A stretch of 64,000 bases of DNA, taken from NCBI GenBank assembly GCA_019416425.1, contig DXXK01000088.1:1-64000 (forward strand). Direction: 5' to 3'. The stretch comes from Bacteroidales bacterium. Lineage in GTDB: Bacteria > Bacteroidota > Bacteroidia > Bacteroidales > Muribaculaceae. A program made the position numbers and the translations under genes. Below are positions 35,641 to 43,978 of this stretch, piece after piece. How positions within the stretch are numbered: position 1 is the stretch's first letter; every line of letters starts with the position of its first letter. Below the pieces are notes generated by a model that saw only the letters and a list, made by a program, of their open reading frames with translations, was not told the origin of the DNA and made no database searches.

Positions 35641-36770
35641 TTATTTTAGTTCTGATTCAATGTCCTCTATTGATGGCAGAGAACTCTTGAATTCGTCGGG
35701 AATGAATTTAGTGAGCTGAAATTCCGCCACCCCGATAGGTTGCGATGATGACTCAAGGGCATATTGGGCAAGTACATTATCTTTATCCTTGCATATCAGC
35801 AAACCAATCGTGGGGTTGTCCTGCTCGGTTCTAAGTATGTGATTTACCGCCGTCATGTAAGTGCCGAGTTGTCCAATATCTCCGGCTCCGAATATGCCGG
35901 TCTTAACCTCGATTACACAGTAGGCGTGCAATTTTATGTTATAAAACAGCAAATCAATGAATTGTTCGGTATGCCCTACCTTAAGGCGGTATTCTTCACC
36001 GACGTAAGCGAACCCGGAGCCAAGTTCGAGTAGGAAACGGGAGATATTTGACATAAGCGCTTTTTTCAGTTCCCTTTCTTTGTACGGCTCAGCCATTTCA
36101 GTAAAGTCGAAAATATATGGGTCTTTTGTCAGTTCCTGAGCAAGATCGCTGTCAGGAGCGGGTAACAACCGGGAGAAACTTGTCAACGCTTTGCCCTGAC
36201 GCAGATGTAGACTGGTGTCAATAAATGTTTTCAGTACATTTCTCGACCATCCTTCTTCGACCACCTTATGAGCGTAGAATAAAGCGATTGCTTGTTCTCC
36301 GCTTTCGAAATATTTATCTATCAGAGTGCAATGATGTCCCCAAGGAACAGAGAAGATGATTTCATCATTGGTTGCTTGAGATGTGCCGATAACTTGTTGG
36401 CATATCTCGGTTTTAGAATTGCCAACAAGTTGTTGGCAATTTGTAGGCAGTTCACTGTAAAGAAGATACATCTTCTTCATATATGTAGATTCTGCCGTGA
36501 AAAGCCCTTGGCTTCCGGTATGGCTGCCTTCAGATCCTGACTGAGGTTTTGATAGAATCCGCTTCCATAAACATTCTCGGCATTACGAGCCACGATGTCA
36601 CGACCGAGCGTCCAGTAGAAGCGCAACATCTCTCGATTTACTTGCGTAGCAGCCTTGATCTGGCTGCTGCGGTATCGTTCTTTTAGCTCCTGTATCCACC
36701 GGGAGTATTCGGCATCGGTCTTAATCAGTTTGCTCATGTTGGATATGGTGATTGGCGATTTTCGCCGCAT
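35641..36770 (-). pseudogene. DUF1016/YhcG-type PD-(D/E)XK nuclease gene split by a frameshift
   Basis: Two frames overlapping by 4 bases (36477-36480) encode one DUF1016 protein of about 375 residues. The N-terminal part (97 aa) has VNREMLRFYWTLGRDIVARN and ends GFSRQNLHI; the second part (279 aa) starts MKKMYLLYSEL, which in intact relatives continues directly. One lost T in ctacatatatg restores the frame. The nuclease part carries FLLELGSGFAYVGEEYRLKVG, FIDLLFYNIKLHAYCVIEVKTG (the D and E-x-K residues) and GLLICKDKDNVLAQYAL. Family members are linked to restriction-like or mobile-DNA functions. The ATGA overlap could still allow reinitiation, so some function is possible. Confidence 0.8.
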
Positions 36771-36924
36771 TATAATTACAAAGTTACAAAATTATTTGAA
36801 AATAAAGACAATTAAATGAAGATATGTAATTGATTCGAGGTGCAGGTGGTTGCTATAAGTGACACTTTCTTGGCATGTTGTTGACTATTTGACGCATTTG
36901 TGTCATTACTTAATATTTTTTGCT

Positions 36925-36932
36925 TAATTTTG
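36925..36932 (+). promoter_or_regulatory. -7 box (TAATTTTG) for the alpha-galactosidase gene
   Basis: Exact TAnnTTTG match 77 bp before the ATG at 37009. The nearest TTTG (36897-36900) is 24 nt away, longer than usual. Confidence 0.4.
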
Positions 36933-37008
36933 CCATCGAGAATTTAAGGATTGAAGCGTTTTAATCGGCTTCTGTAGTTGTTCCCTTAGAAATCAATACG
37001 TTTTCAGA

Positions 37009-39219
37009 ATGTTAGGAAATAAGATTGTTAGTACATTGTTGTTGGCTTTTGTCGTACCGGTCTTCGGAGTTGCCGGTACCACAAAAGTAAATGTATCCAC
37101 ACCTTCCACCTCGCTGGTGCTCGATGCTCAGAAGGACAAGAAACTGTCCATCCTGTATTACGGCACACGTCTGGATGACGCCGGAGTGCAGGCATTGGAT
37201 TATACCGGTACCAAGGCTATGGATGCTTATCCGGTATATGGTATAAACCCGGAGCATGAAAGCGCCATGAGCGTAACTCATGCCGACGGCAACATGACCC
37301 TGGACATGGTGGTCGACACAGTCGAGACCCGCAAGGACGCCGACGGTACGGTTACCGTAATCACGCTGCGCGACATGGTCTATCCCTTCACGGTCCGCGT
37401 AAATTACCGTACGTTCGACGGCAGCGACGTGATCGAGACCTGGACGGAGACTGTCCATAATGAAAAGAAACCGGTGACGCTCCTGCAATATGCCTCAGGT
37501 TATCTGCCTGTGCGTTACGGCGACGTATGGCTGTCCAGCCTTTATGGCTCATGGGCCAACGAGACCCGGCTTGAGGAGGCTCCTCTGACCCACGGTATGA
37601 AGGTGATCAAGAATAAGGATGGAGTAAGAAACTCGCACACTGCCCATGCTGAGGTGATGCTGTCGCTCGACGGCAAACCGCGTGAGAACGAGGGCCGCGT
37701 GATCGGCGCAGCTCTGGAGTACGGAGGTAACTACAAACTCCGTATCGATACCGACGACAGCAACTTCCATCACTTGTTTGCCGGTATCAATGAGGAGAAT
37801 TCAGCATATAATCTCAAACCGGGCGAGACTTTCACCACACCTCCGCTGGCGCTGACCTACAGCACCGAGGGGCTGAGTGGCGTAAGCCGTAACTTCCACC
37901 GCTGGGGTCGCGAGCATCGTCTGGCACATGGCGACACTCCCCGCAAGATCCTGCTGAACAGCTGGGAGGGAGTGTATTTCGACATCAACGAGCAGGGTAT
38001 GGACAACATGATGTCCGACATCGCCTCGATGGGCGGTGAGCTGTTCGTTATGGACGATGGCTGGTTCGGCGTGAAGTATCCACGTAACAACGATTCCACG
38101 TCGTTGGGCGATTGGACGGTGGATACCCGCAAGCTTCCCGGAGGCATCGATGGCTTGCTGAAGTCTGCTAAGAAACATGGCGTGAAGTTCGGTATCTGGA
38201 TCGAGCCGGAGATGACCAACACCATCTCGGAACTGTATGAGAAGCATCCGGAGTACGTCATCAAGGCTCCGCGTCGCGAGCCGACCAAGGGTCGTGGAGG
38301 CACACAGCTGGTGCTGGACCTCTCAAACCCGAAAGTGCAGGATCTGGTATTCAATGTAGTCGATACGCTGATGACCAAGTATCCTGAGATCGATTATATC
38401 AAGTGGGATGCCAACGCTCCGATTATGGACCATGGATCGCAGTATCTGTCGGCCGACAATCAGAGCCATCTATACATCGAGTACCACCGAGGACTTCAGA
38501 AGGCTCTGGACCGTATCCGCGCCAAATATCCCGACGTGACCATCCAGGCTTGCGCCAGCGGCGGCGCCCGTGCCAACTGGGGCGTGCTTCCCTGGTTCGA
38601 CGAGTTCTGGGTTTCCGACAACACCGATGCGCTGCAGCGTGTGTACATGCAGTGGGGCACAAGCTACTTCTTCCCGGCAATCGCGATGGGCTCGCACATC
38701 AGCGCGGCGCCCAACCATCAGACTTTCCGTACCATACCGTTGAAGTACCGTGTGGATGTGGCTATGAGCGGACGTCTCGGTATGGAGATTCAGCCCAAGA
38801 ACATGACGGAGGAGGAACGCGACCTGTGCCGCCGGGCTATCGCTGATTATAAGAAGGTACGTGACGTGGTACAGTTTGGAGACATCTATCGTCTGGTATC
38901 TCCTTACGATGGCAAGGGTGTAGCCTCGCTGATGTATGTGGCTCCCGATAAGTCCAAGTCGGTGTTCTACTGGTGGAAGACCGAGACGTTCGTCAACCAG
39001 CAGCTGCCCAAAGTGAAGATGGCCGGCCTGGATCCCGACAGAATGTACCGTGTGGAGGAACTGAACCGAATCGACAACGAGCCGTTGCCATTCGAAGGCA
39101 AGTTGTTCAGAGGCCGTTTCCTGATGGACAATGGCCTGGAGATTCCTCTGGAGCATAAAGTAGACTACCATAAGCGCACGGCTTACGCCTCCCGCGTCCT
39201 CTCCCTCACCGCAGAATAA
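37009..39219 (+). CDS. GH36 alpha-galactosidase, exported
   Basis: A 736-residue retaining hydrolase removing alpha-1,6-galactose, for instance from galactomannan or raffinose sugars. The signal peptide (STLLLAFVVPVFGVAG) is followed by an N-terminal beta-sandwich to about residue 310 and a (beta/alpha)8 barrel. The nucleophile aspartate lies in YIKWDANAPI and the acid/base in EFWVSDNTDALQRV; FVMDDGWFG and FGIWIEPEM are also GH36 signatures. The usual C-x-S-G-G-G segment reads IQACASGGARANWG. Its closeness to the mannan locus suggests debranching of galactomannan (inference). It has its own promoter and terminator. Confidence 0.93.
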   Translation: MLGNKIVSTLLLAFVVPVFGVAGTTKVNVSTPSTSLVLDAQKDKKLSILYYGTRLDDAGVQALDYTGTKAMDAYPVYGINPEHESAMSVTHADGNMTLDMVVDTVETRKDADGTVTVITLRDMVYPFTVRVNYRTFDGSDVIETWTETVHNEKKPVTLLQYASGYLPVRYGDVWLSSLYGSWANETRLEEAPLTHGMKVIKNKDGVRNSHTAHAEVMLSLDGKPRENEGRVIGAALEYGGNYKLRIDTDDSNFHHLFAGINEENSAYNLKPGETFTTPPLALTYSTEGLSGVSRNFHRWGREHRLAHGDTPRKILLNSWEGVYFDINEQGMDNMMSDIASMGGELFVMDDGWFGVKYPRNNDSTSLGDWTVDTRKLPGGIDGLLKSAKKHGVKFGIWIEPEMTNTISELYEKHPEYVIKAPRREPTKGRGGTQLVLDLSNPKVQDLVFNVVDTLMTKYPEIDYIKWDANAPIMDHGSQYLSADNQSHLYIEYHRGLQKALDRIRAKYPDVTIQACASGGARANWGVLPWFDEFWVSDNTDALQRVYMQWGTSYFFPAIAMGSHISAAPNHQTFRTIPLKYRVDVAMSGRLGMEIQPKNMTEEERDLCRRAIADYKKVRDVVQFGDIYRLVSPYDGKGVASLMYVAPDKSKSVFYWWKTETFVNQQLPKVKMAGLDPDRMYRVEELNRIDNEPLPFEGKLFRGRFLMDNGLEIPLEHKVDYHKRTAYASRVLSLTAE

Positions 39220-39243
39220 GGTCAAACTGCATTATATAAGTAG

Positions 39244-39275
39244 ACGGTTGCGTCAGCATGGCGCAACCGTTTTTT
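39244..39275 (+). terminator. Terminator of the alpha-galactosidase gene
   Basis: acggttgcg (39244-39252) pairs with cgcaaccgt (39262-39270), 9-nt loop, then six T residues, 24 bp after the stop. Confidence 0.9.
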
Positions 39276-39303
39276 GTGCATGTTGAATCATAGAGAATTC
39301 CGT

Positions 39304-39334
39304 TTTGATATATTCGTGTTTTTTTGTAAATTAG
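39304..39334 (+). promoter_or_regulatory. Promoter TTTG-N19-TAAATTAG
   Basis: TTTG at 39304-39307, 19 nt, TAAATTAG at 39327-39334, 28 bp before the ATG of the AAA/nuclease gene. The -7 box ends TTAG instead of TTTG. A near copy occurs at 46745-46775. Confidence 0.6.
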
Positions 39335-39362
39335 CGGTTGAATAGAACAAAAGGACCGAAAA

Positions 39363-40922
39363 ATGACAAATCTTTATCCTATAGGCATTCAGAGCTTCGC
39401 GGTAATTCGTGAGGAAGGCTTTACATATGTTGACAAGACAGACTTTATTGAAAAACTTGTCAATAGCGGCAAGTATTATTTCCTGAGTAGACCACGCCGT
39501 TTTGGCAAGTCGTTGTTGCTTTCCACTATCGAGGCATTCTATCAGGGACGTAAGGATCTGTTCCGGGGACTTGCCATCAGCCGTGCCGACCACGACTGGC
39601 AACCGCATCCGGTGCTGCATATGGCCATGAACGCCAACATGTGCCAGTCGGTTAATGATCTGGAGGAGATGATTATCTCCTTTATACATAATCAGGAACT
39701 TATATATGGAAGGAACGAGCAATCGGATTCCGTAGTCTTGCGTTTCGGAGCCCTGATTCGAAGCGCGTATAATAAAACCGGACAGAAGGTGGTCATTCTT
39801 ATTGATGAATACGACAAGCCATTGCTGGATTCGGTCGGGAAGCCGGATTTGCAGGATGATATGCGCGTCATATTGAAAGGATTTTATTCCAACCTCAAGA
39901 ACTGTGACCAGTATATCGAGTTCGCGATGTTGACGGGTGTGTCACGTTTCGGCAAACTGAGTATCTTTAGCGATCTAAATAATCTGAACGATATATCGCT
40001 TTCTGAAGAATACAGTGCAATCTGCGGCATGACGGTCGAGGAAATCAGGTCGAATTTCAGCGAGGGCGTACATGAGCTTGCAGATAAGAATGGTATCTCG
40101 GACGAACAGGCTTATGCACTGTTGAAGGAGAACTACGACGGCTATCATTTCGCACCCGTCTCGCCCGGCATGTACAATCCATTCAGTCTGCTCAAGGCTC
40201 TTTATGAGCGCAACATAGGCTCCTACTGGTTCTCGACGGGTACTCCGACTTTTCTTGCCAACATGATTCGCCGTATGGAGATTGATTTGCGCGATTTGGA
40301 GCATACTGAAGAGGAAATTGACAACCTGATGGATGCCTCGTTCGACCTGAGCAATACCGTTCCGATAATGTATCAGAGCGGATATCTCACTATCAAGGAT
40401 TATGATTCCCGCTTCCAGACAGTCATTCTGGATTACCCGAATCGGGAAGTTGAGCGTGGATTCCTTAATGGTCTGATGAAGATTTTTACTGCCAGTCCGG
40501 GCGGTCGCAGCGAATTCGAGTTGAAACGTTTCGTGCGCGATGTCGAAGCCGGACGTGTAGATGACTTCATGACTCGGCTCCAGGCACTGTTCAGTGGCTA
40601 CCACTACGACCAGATGGATCTTGGCAATCTGGAGATGCACTACCGAAACGTGATCTATCTGGTGATGAAACTGATGGGGTACTATACCGAGGCCGAGATG
40701 AGGACCGCCTCAGGCCGTATCGACCTGGTGGTCAAGACTCCGAGGTATCTATACCTGTTTGAGTTCAAGATCAACCGCAGCGCGCAGGATGCCATGGACC
40801 AGATCAACAACCGCGACTATCTTCTGCCGTTCCGTGCCGACGGCCGCGAGATCATCAAGGTCGGCGCCAATTTTGACGACTCCATCCGCTCAATCACCTC
40901 CTGGCTGGTGGAAACTCGATGA
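39363..40922 (+). CDS. AAA-ATPase-like / PD-(D/E)XK protein (PF09820-PF08011)
   Basis: A 519-residue cytoplasmic protein common in multiple copies in Bacteroidales. The N-terminal AAA-ATPase-like domain starts with YPIGIQSFAVIREEGFTYVDKT, has the Walker A SRPRRFGKSLLLS and Walker B VVILIDEYDKPLL. The C-terminal PF08011 domain has the nuclease-like motif SGRIDLVVKTPRYLYLFEFKI. The function is unknown; mobile-element or defence roles have been proposed for the architecture. It is a single gene behind the terminator of the alpha-galactosidase. The ATG is 28 bp after a good promoter. Confidence 0.9.
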   Translation: MTNLYPIGIQSFAVIREEGFTYVDKTDFIEKLVNSGKYYFLSRPRRFGKSLLLSTIEAFYQGRKDLFRGLAISRADHDWQPHPVLHMAMNANMCQSVNDLEEMIISFIHNQELIYGRNEQSDSVVLRFGALIRSAYNKTGQKVVILIDEYDKPLLDSVGKPDLQDDMRVILKGFYSNLKNCDQYIEFAMLTGVSRFGKLSIFSDLNNLNDISLSEEYSAICGMTVEEIRSNFSEGVHELADKNGISDEQAYALLKENYDGYHFAPVSPGMYNPFSLLKALYERNIGSYWFSTGTPTFLANMIRRMEIDLRDLEHTEEEIDNLMDASFDLSNTVPIMYQSGYLTIKDYDSRFQTVILDYPNREVERGFLNGLMKIFTASPGGRSEFELKRFVRDVEAGRVDDFMTRLQALFSGYHYDQMDLGNLEMHYRNVIYLVMKLMGYYTEAEMRTASGRIDLVVKTPRYLYLFEFKINRSAQDAMDQINNRDYLLPFRADGREIIKVGANFDDSIRSITSWLVETR

Positions 40923-40985
40923 CTTTCTAAGACATCCTTGCTGATAGGAAACCCTCAGAATCAGATTGAAATTGTTTATAAAAAG

Positions 40986-41015
40986 AGCGCATCTGTCTAT
41001 CGAGGCAGATGCGCT
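40986..41015 (-). terminator. Terminator of the lyase gene at 41036
   Basis: agcgcatctg and cagatgcgct form a perfect 10-bp stem with a 10-nt loop. On the minus strand it is followed by ctttttataa, 20 bp after the stop. Confidence 0.88.
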
Positions 41016-41035
41016 GTGGTATCTGGGGTTATGAG

Positions 41036-43840
41036 TCAGCGGATAATGAATTTACGGCCGTTGCGCACATACAGGCCAGAAGGCAACGCCTGCGGGTCTG
41101 TGCCGCAGTAGATGCCGGTTAGGTTGTAGATAGGTGCCTCCGTTTCGTTATCCGGTTCGGAATTCTCAACGTTGTCGATGCCGGAACTCTTCATCTCCTC
41201 TATGTTTCGGAACGTCTTGACCCAATATACTGTGATTCTGTCCGAGGTCTGAGCGTTGCCGAAACGAAGCTGTATAGGCAACGCCTTCATCTCCTTCGGG
41301 TCCAGTATGGTCTTGGGCTCGCCTTTGCTGTTCTGGAATGATCCCGACGTCAGGTCGTAATAGATGATGTCCCCGTATTTGGCATAGGTGTTGAATCCGT
41401 TGTTCCAGGAATTGGCTCCGGAATAGAGGGCTGTCTCTACGTTTGCAGGTATATCCATCCTGAAAGCAAGAATGGGATAGTTGCCGGCATGGAACGGGAA
41501 ACTCCATTTACGTGCCAGTCGAGCGGTTCCAGCGGCATTGGGTGTGATCACCATATCGCCTCCCGTGAATTCGGAGGTGCCGTTGCTGCCGGGAATATTC
41601 CATTCGCATGTTTCCTGATCCTCGAACGAATCATCAAGATGTCCCCATTCAATACCTACAGGGTCGGAGGTATAGGTCTTGTCGGCTGTCTGGATGCGCA
41701 GCCAGTAGGTATAGGCCGGATCCGAGGCCTCCAAAGTGTTGTCTGTAAACTCACCGCGAGTGTTGTCCTCGGACACGACTACGGCGTCAGCTATCTCGGA
41801 TGTGGTGCTCCTGAGCAGGTCGATTTTCTCAGGCAGAATACCCGTATAGCTCCAGTCGGCCTCGAATGTCTTCTCCTTGTTGTTGAGAGAACCGTTGAAC
41901 ACGATTTCTTTTTCCAGCGATGTGTTGAGTCTGGTTCTTATTTCTGCGATGCGTGCGTCGGCGGCATCGCCTTTCACATAGAGGCGCAGAACGCATGCTC
42001 CGGCAGGAAAAGCGACTTTGGGTATCACAAGCTCGACATATCCGTTGTTGGCAGACGATGAAGCATATATCGGATCGCCGCCGTCCACAGCAGCGCCTAA
42101 GGTAATTCCCTTCGGAGCCTTGACCTTGACAACGACATCGTATGTGTCGTTGATCGGTGATGCAACAGTGTAGTTCATCCACTCTCCGTCACGGCAATCC
42201 GTCACGGTCCAGATGTTTCCGTCCTTGACCAACGCCACGCCGCCGTCGGGACGATAGTCAGTAGCAGCGGCTGCGTTGATCTTATGATATGTATGGCCTT
42301 CGCCGTCCTCGCTCAGGTTGTAATAGTCGTAGTCCACCGCGGCAATGGTGCCTGGTATGCGGTGGATGCCTGACTTGCGGGTACCTTCAGCGTAGGTCAC
42401 AGGGTCGCCGGCCATCCATACGCCCAATGTCTTGGTCAGTGTGCCCCAGCCGTTCCATTCATACTTATGCGGCATCGAGTTGATGCTTTCGGGGCCGTAT
42501 TTCTCGAAAGTGTAGTCACGTGTACGTCGCAGCCATCTGGTGGCAGGCTCGTCAAGTCCGGCGCGCACGGTGTAGTGGGCATAGGCGCTCTCGCGCGATC
42601 CGATGTTCGGGATATCGTTGGCGCGGAGCTTGGGATTGATCTTGAGCGACTCCCAGCGTCCGCTGCGGCACTTGATGCGGAGGTACATCTCGTTCTCCAG
42701 TGTCGCCTCATCGGGGTTGGTTGTCACTCCGACCGGTTCCCACGGCGTCAACTGGTCAGGATAGGTCTGAAGATACGACAGGTTATATTTGTAGTTGAAC
42801 TCGATGCCTTTCAGCAGACGGTTGTCCAGCAGTGAGTAGAAACGGTCGCCCTGGTTCCAGGCGATCTCGGCGAACTCGATGTATTTGTGTAGTCCGCACA
42901 GCACATGCGCCTGGTCGCGCGATGATTCCTGGCACTGTCCGTTGGGGTAGATGTAGTTTCCCAGAAGCTCGTCGTAGCCGTAATCCTCGATCTCGTTGCT
43001 GCGCTTGCCTCCGTTGCTGTCATAGACGTTCTGGTACTCGTCGCTGTCGGAATTGGGCTTGGTGCCCGTCAACGGAGGACCGGCAGGATAGGGCAGGTCG
43101 TCAGCGCGATGTTTCAGTCCGGACACGTAGCGGAGCGCGCGGTCGTAGATAAGTTCGTTGTCAAGGTACACACCCATTGCCAGCATACCCAGCATGCCGA
43201 ACATCCCCTGATTACCGTAACGGCCCGGATCGCCGTTGAAGATGTTCCAGTAGAAGGTGATACCGTTCTTGGAATCGTCGCCGTTGGCGTACTTGGCATG
43301 GACATCCTCCGTGTTGGAATAGTAGGGATATGTCAGCATGTCCTTGAATTTCTGCTGTTCGGCCGGATCCCAGCCGTCATAGTCCCGCATCAGTTCCGCG
43401 GCCTCGATCAACAGGTTGATCTGTCCTGCTCCCAAGGCGGCGGTTCCGGCGGAGCCTACATTGGTGTAATGGTTGTTGGCGTTCAGGAAGGCAACGGCTT
43501 TGTCGGCGTAGCGGCGGTCGCCTGTAATCTTCCAGATCAGGGCCAAGTCGTGGGCACAGCGACCGTCAGTTCCGATGTAGTCCTGAGTCTTGCCCGACGG
43601 GATGGCGGTGCCGCGGTCCTTGACGTTGCGGTCCAGCCGGGTGAATTCATTGTTGAGCAGATTCTGGAAGGTGGTGTAATAGGGTTCCACCTTGGCCTCG
43701 ACCATGGCCTTCATCCGGTCCAGCTGTCCCTGCGTGTAGCTGATGCCCGGATGTACGAACTCCCTGGCAGTTGCGTTGAGGCAACATGCCGTCATCAATG
43801 CGATGAGAAATGAAATTTCCTTGATTCTGTTTTTAAGCAT
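41036..43840 (-). CDS. Secreted alginate-lyase-family protein with C-terminal add-on domains
   Basis: A 934-residue exported protein. The signal peptide (FLIALMTACCLNATA) precedes an (alpha/alpha) toroid of about 400 residues of the alginate lyase superfamily (PF05426): EFVHPGISYTQGQLDRMKAMV, CAHDLALIWKITGDRRYADKA, NLLIEAAELMRDYDGW, and the active-site-like YNQ/H region GNQGMFGMLGMLAMGVYLDN and QCQESSRDQAHVLCGL. A middle domain (YDYYNLSEDGEGHTYH, WMNYTVASPINDTYDVVVKV) looks like a family-6-type carbohydrate-binding module. The last 30 residues (YNLTGIYCGTDPQALPSGLY) resemble a C-terminal secretion/anchor tail. Its substrate is probably a uronate-containing glycan, not mannan. It diverges from a heparinase-II-like gene. 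Confidence 0.8.
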   Translation of the reverse strand: MLKNRIKEISFLIALMTACCLNATAREFVHPGISYTQGQLDRMKAMVEAKVEPYYTTFQNLLNNEFTRLDRNVKDRGTAIPSGKTQDYIGTDGRCAHDLALIWKITGDRRYADKAVAFLNANNHYTNVGSAGTAALGAGQINLLIEAAELMRDYDGWDPAEQQKFKDMLTYPYYSNTEDVHAKYANGDDSKNGITFYWNIFNGDPGRYGNQGMFGMLGMLAMGVYLDNELIYDRALRYVSGLKHRADDLPYPAGPPLTGTKPNSDSDEYQNVYDSNGGKRSNEIEDYGYDELLGNYIYPNGQCQESSRDQAHVLCGLHKYIEFAEIAWNQGDRFYSLLDNRLLKGIEFNYKYNLSYLQTYPDQLTPWEPVGVTTNPDEATLENEMYLRIKCRSGRWESLKINPKLRANDIPNIGSRESAYAHYTVRAGLDEPATRWLRRTRDYTFEKYGPESINSMPHKYEWNGWGTLTKTLGVWMAGDPVTYAEGTRKSGIHRIPGTIAAVDYDYYNLSEDGEGHTYHKINAAAATDYRPDGGVALVKDGNIWTVTDCRDGEWMNYTVASPINDTYDVVVKVKAPKGITLGAAVDGGDPIYASSSANNGYVELVIPKVAFPAGACVLRLYVKGDAADARIAEIRTRLNTSLEKEIVFNGSLNNKEKTFEADWSYTGILPEKIDLLRSTTSEIADAVVVSEDNTRGEFTDNTLEASDPAYTYWLRIQTADKTYTSDPVGIEWGHLDDSFEDQETCEWNIPGSNGTSEFTGGDMVITPNAAGTARLARKWSFPFHAGNYPILAFRMDIPANVETALYSGANSWNNGFNTYAKYGDIIYYDLTSGSFQNSKGEPKTILDPKEMKALPIQLRFGNAQTSDRITVYWVKTFRNIEEMKSSGIDNVENSEPDNETEAPIYNLTGIYCGTDPQALPSGLYVRNGRKFIIR

Positions 43841-43923
43841 TTTTGAGTGTATAAGTTATAGTCCTCGTATTATTGTTACAGAGAATTAAGTTGATGCACT
43901 CTATCGGAATGGCAGATATTTTG

Positions 43924-43957
43924 TAATTTTGTATCGCAGATATCGTCACGACGATAT
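43924..43957 (+). promoter_or_regulatory. -7 box and adjacent palindrome before the heparinase-like gene
   Basis: TAATTTTG at 43924-43931 followed by atatcgt-cacg-acgatat (43940-43957), a 7-bp inverted repeat in the start of the transcript, 22 bp before the ATG. It could be an operator for a repressor. Confidence 0.4.
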
Positions 43958-43978
43958 ACACAGCTATAGGTAAAGTCT

